This document shows positions 23,202 through 64,000 of a stretch of 64,000 bases of DNA, in pieces. How positions within the stretch are numbered: the stretch's first letter is position 1; each line of letters starts with the position of its first letter. The stretch is from Homarus americanus (taxonomy: Eukaryota > Arthropoda > Malacostraca > Decapoda > Nephropidae): NCBI RefSeq assembly GCF_018991925.1, contig NW_024755055.1:298520-362519 (forward strand), read 5' to 3'. The notes below the pieces were generated by a model. That model did not search any database. It was given only the letters and a program-made list of their open reading frames with translations, and was not told the origin of the DNA. Made by a program: the position numbers and the translations under genes.

Positions 23202-25620
23202 CCTTTGGGAAATTCTGTTTTTCCAGGTGAAATCTGAGACCGAGAATTGGTGTATTAGGGCTCGGAGAGGAGTGGCTAGTCTCGGTAATGTGTCGGGAGT
23301 CAGTAACACCATTGAACACAATAAAAAATCGGTCTAAAATCTAGATAAACCTTTTTTTATGCTAAATAATTCTCCGGTGTTATCTGGATTATTACCCAAG
23401 AACCATGTACGGTGCAGACCATACTGTCCTAACCTAACCAAAGAATGTTAGTATTGTTTTTGATGCATCTTGCGGTCTGCTTCTTAATTGTTTTTCAAAT
23501 TTGAAATCCGTTCAGTGCATTAAAACAAACAAATATATGAAGACCCAGAGAAAAATACGAAGCCCGTCTGTTTTTTATCTGCCGATAGTGTGTAAGAGAA
23601 CTGACCGACTGAAGAGGATAAAGTAAATAAAGTGAGAACAGCATACAATATATTAACACTTTTTCACCCTAGTTATAACTTACCTGGAACAAATATATAA
23701 GGTTCTGAGGGTGAATAATAAGGGTGAAGTCATGAAACTGTTACTATTATTGTAATCATTTTGTTTTATTGGGAATTTAATAATACCATGTCATTTAAAT
23801 CTTTTATTATACATGTACACTTAAATACATCTGTACCACAAGACTTAAAATTACATTGTGAGACCATAAACACAAATACAATCGCCGGCTAAGCTCCCGA
23901 GGCCTTGTGCCCTTTATTATTAGCGATGATGCTCATATCTCTATCCTTTGCAGCTTCCACCACACACACGGGAGAAGATGAAAGCTCTCATGAATATATT
24001 GAGAGAAGCAGATTACGGTACACGGCTTTATCCAACCCAGTAAACAGTCTACCATATTCATGTTGGTGCTCGTCGAAGAGATGAGGTAAGTTTATTCCTT
24101 GTTAGTTATAAATGTGGTGTTGTGCTGTTTAGTTCTACCATTGTATACTTATGTTTTGGTGGGAACTTGACTGATGTAACTTGTGTGGCAGGATGCGGCG
24201 GCTGTCTTTAGGGTGGCTGGTTCGTGTCTAACATTCCAGTGAATCTATCTGTGAGTTGGACCCGGAAACACGGTCGAGGCGTTGTTCTGGCCGCAGTGCA
24301 TCCCTTTATTCCTCAAAAATGCTAAGTTTGCAAATATATTGTATCTGCACTTATAACGGACCGTCACGCCTACGGGATCTGCTTTCACTCACTATGCACA
24401 CAAAACAAATCCGGTAATGTTGCAAGGATAAAACTTGTAAGCAGCATACGACAGAAACCATCCAAACCAAACTAACCCACCTAGCCTAACGTGACCTAAC
24501 TTAAACTATAGCTTGGCCTCACGTTACCTAACCTAACTTAACGATCTTAGGTTATGTATGATGGTAACCCCTTATTCCTTTGTTCCTAACGGTATTAAAA
24601 TCTATATCGTAAAATAAACAAGATCTCTGCCTATAATAAGTCAAAAGTAGCAGAGCTGAAGTGAACGTTTACCAGTGATAAGGTAATGGTGCATCTTATT
24701 CCGTCAGTGGTGTTCAAATTAGGAAATTGTTGGGTGGATTTTGATGTTGGCTTTGCTTCCTTTGAGGTACTAAACCGATTTTGTTATTAACTTGCAGGTA
24801 TAGTGCATTTAATAGAGGATGTACTGTGTAGTGTCTTGTATATTTTAGAACACGCGATTGAACATGATTCAAATGTCCAATATTAAAAGAGTTACCTTGT
24901 ATAGGAACATCACTTTTTTTCCAGGCGACACAAAACAACTTATCGTACATGGAATTAATTCGCGATCGTTAGGTTAAATTAGATGTTAATATCTGTAAAA
25001 ATTAACAGTACAGTATATGTATTGGTAATTGTATTTTTTTCACGTCATCTTACCAGCGTAGTTACATGAAAACTTGAAAATGGGAAAAGGCAGGATGCGT
25101 TGTTTACAAATATTCCTATTATTGACGATATAGAAATTTGGTTCGTGTCGTTGGCTTACTGAGACCTTTTCCAACGAATGAATGAAATTTGTTCAGATAA
25201 GACTATTAGATGGCGACTAGGTATGAAATAACACATTATTAGTGTTTATATTTCTTTATAATATTCAATTTGGGGGTTTGGTTTGTTCCTGTGATTTGCT
25301 TCATAATTCGTTTACATATTCGGGTTTTGCATCACACCGTTTTTGTATTCTTTGCAGTAAAATAAACAGTAGTGAAGATCCCGTCAAAACTCATAAGATA
25401 TAAAAGTGGCGGAGCTAAAACGGAGATGTTGTATAAGATAATCTAAGTTTGTTGTAGTGTTCTATCTTATTCTATAAACCACAACAAAATTACCGAAAGA
25501 TTTACTGTATCGTGAGCGTTTCATCCTACACAATAAACATCAACAAAACTATATAGTACTGAAAGTCTCGGAAAAGAGAGAGAGACACGTGCACTGTATT
25601 TAGATTATAATTTCAAATGC
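22717..25620. other. intergenic / 3' flank of the cysteine-rich gene
   Basis: No coding exon was accepted. It includes an (AT)n run and short CCTAAC clusters at 24470-24545. A diverged sequence pair at 24590-24665 and 25355-25420 shares GTAAAATAAAC and AG..GAGCTGAA. A donor-like GTAAGT at 24086 follows a frame that is closed by a stop. Confidence 0.35.
23148..23198. repeat. (AT)n microsatellite
   Basis: Pure AT dinucleotide run. Confidence 0.95.
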
Positions 25621-63312
<37,692 letters not shown>

Positions 63313-64000
63313 GTTAGGTGAGTGAGGTGAGGTGGGTAGAACACACTTGGGTCATGTCACTGTCTCAACACACTCTCACCGGCCGCTGTACTGTGTTTGT
63401 TTACTGCAGGCACCGAGAGACAAGTTCCGTAGTGTGAATTTTTTTTCTATTCGTTACTTGATTCAGTTTGTTGTCGTCAGAATAAGTTTTAATTAGTGTC
63501 TTAGTCGTTTAATATTGCTTAATCACTTTTTTCGATGACATAATTAAGAGATATAGTATAATTGATTAGATCTTATTTACGTATATCCAGCGTAGTGAAA
63601 TGTGTTGTTGAAATACGTAATGCAAGTTTGTGTAGCAGTAGTTGGGTGTAGGAGCTGCTCGGCGCACGTCCTTCCCTTCTCGTGTTCCAGTGGCGACTGA
63701 ATTTATAAAAGCTGAGGGAGGCTGCCCTAAGCTCGTGTCCCCTCCCGTGAGTCTGGGTCTCGGCGGCAGGTTTCTCTGTGGTGTAGGCACCGTGCGCAGG
63801 TCAGCTGGGCATCAATCTTAATAGACCTTAACTTAACCATTTTGATTGTGGCTCATTAGGAATAGGCCACAATCTTATTGGTTAAAATAGGTTATATTTG
63901 TGTTTACATTGTAACCTGTTAAATGAGTTCTTATAACACTATAGCTCGCGTGTAATACTCGAACACGTTTAACTCGCATACCTGCACCAGCAGCACGTGT
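63313..64000. promoter_or_regulatory. 5' flank of the cysteine-rich gene, possible promoter
   Basis: ATTTATAAAAG at 63701-63711 reads as a TATA-like box on either strand (TATAAAA on +, TATAAAT on -). A GC-richer block surrounds it. On the minus strand it would give a start near 63677 and a 5' UTR of up to about 360 nt, or a spliced one. On the plus strand it could serve a divergent gene beyond the window. No initiator was identified with confidence. Confidence 0.25.

Noticed and set aside
23950..24086. Exon-like + strand segment ending in ATGAG|GTAAGT
   Set aside because: The frame from its ATG (MKALMNILREADYGTRLYPT) stops before the donor, and no partner exon was found.

Overview
This is eukaryotic nuclear DNA from an animal, most likely a decapod crustacean. 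The support is GT-AG introns, AT-rich intergenic DNA, many short runs of the arthropod telomere unit (TTAGG/CCTAA), Tigger/pogo and hAT elements, a tRNA-derived SINE, LINE 3' ends, and very heavy micro- and minisatellite content. The species assignment is inference. Nothing looks bacterial: no operons and no CRISPR. Almost all long open frames are by-products of simple repeats.

Three genes are supported by spliced reading frames. (1) On the + strand, the last three coding exons of an unrecognised gene (369-580, 3435-3580, 4293-4369) join in phase and end in a stop. Its intron is filled by a Tigger transposon and a deletion derivative of it. (2) On the - strand, 18493-19264 holds a complete-looking small secreted-peptide gene with a TATA box, a 5' non-coding exon, a signal-peptide exon and an exon encoding VDVDVNVN repeats. 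(3) On the - strand, 63312 to 25621 holds a five-exon gene whose exons all join in phase. It encodes a 225-residue cysteine-rich secreted protein with a signal peptide and a hydrophobic, GPI-anchor-like C-terminus. Only 678 of its 37.7 kb are coding.

Layout: 0-4.4 kb, 3' end of gene 1 with the Tigger pair; 4.4-18.4 kb, AT-rich intergenic DNA with MITEs and a LINE 3' end; 18.5-19.3 kb, the small secreted gene; 19.5-25.6 kb, intergenic DNA with a SINE; 25.6-63.3 kb, gene 3, whose two large introns hold more than twenty tandem-repeat families, MITEs, a degenerate LINE reverse transcriptase and microsatellites; 63.3-64 kb, its 5' flank.

The most unusual items are a 2.6-kb array of 27-bp units, each carrying a CRE-type palindrome (TGACGTCA) and often an overlapping E-box (CACGTG); the VDVDVNVN peptide gene; a strong excess of the heptamer TAC(A/T)GTA, which matches the footprint left when CAG-ended, TA-targeting transposons excise; and adjacent parent and derivative Tigger copies sharing one TA.
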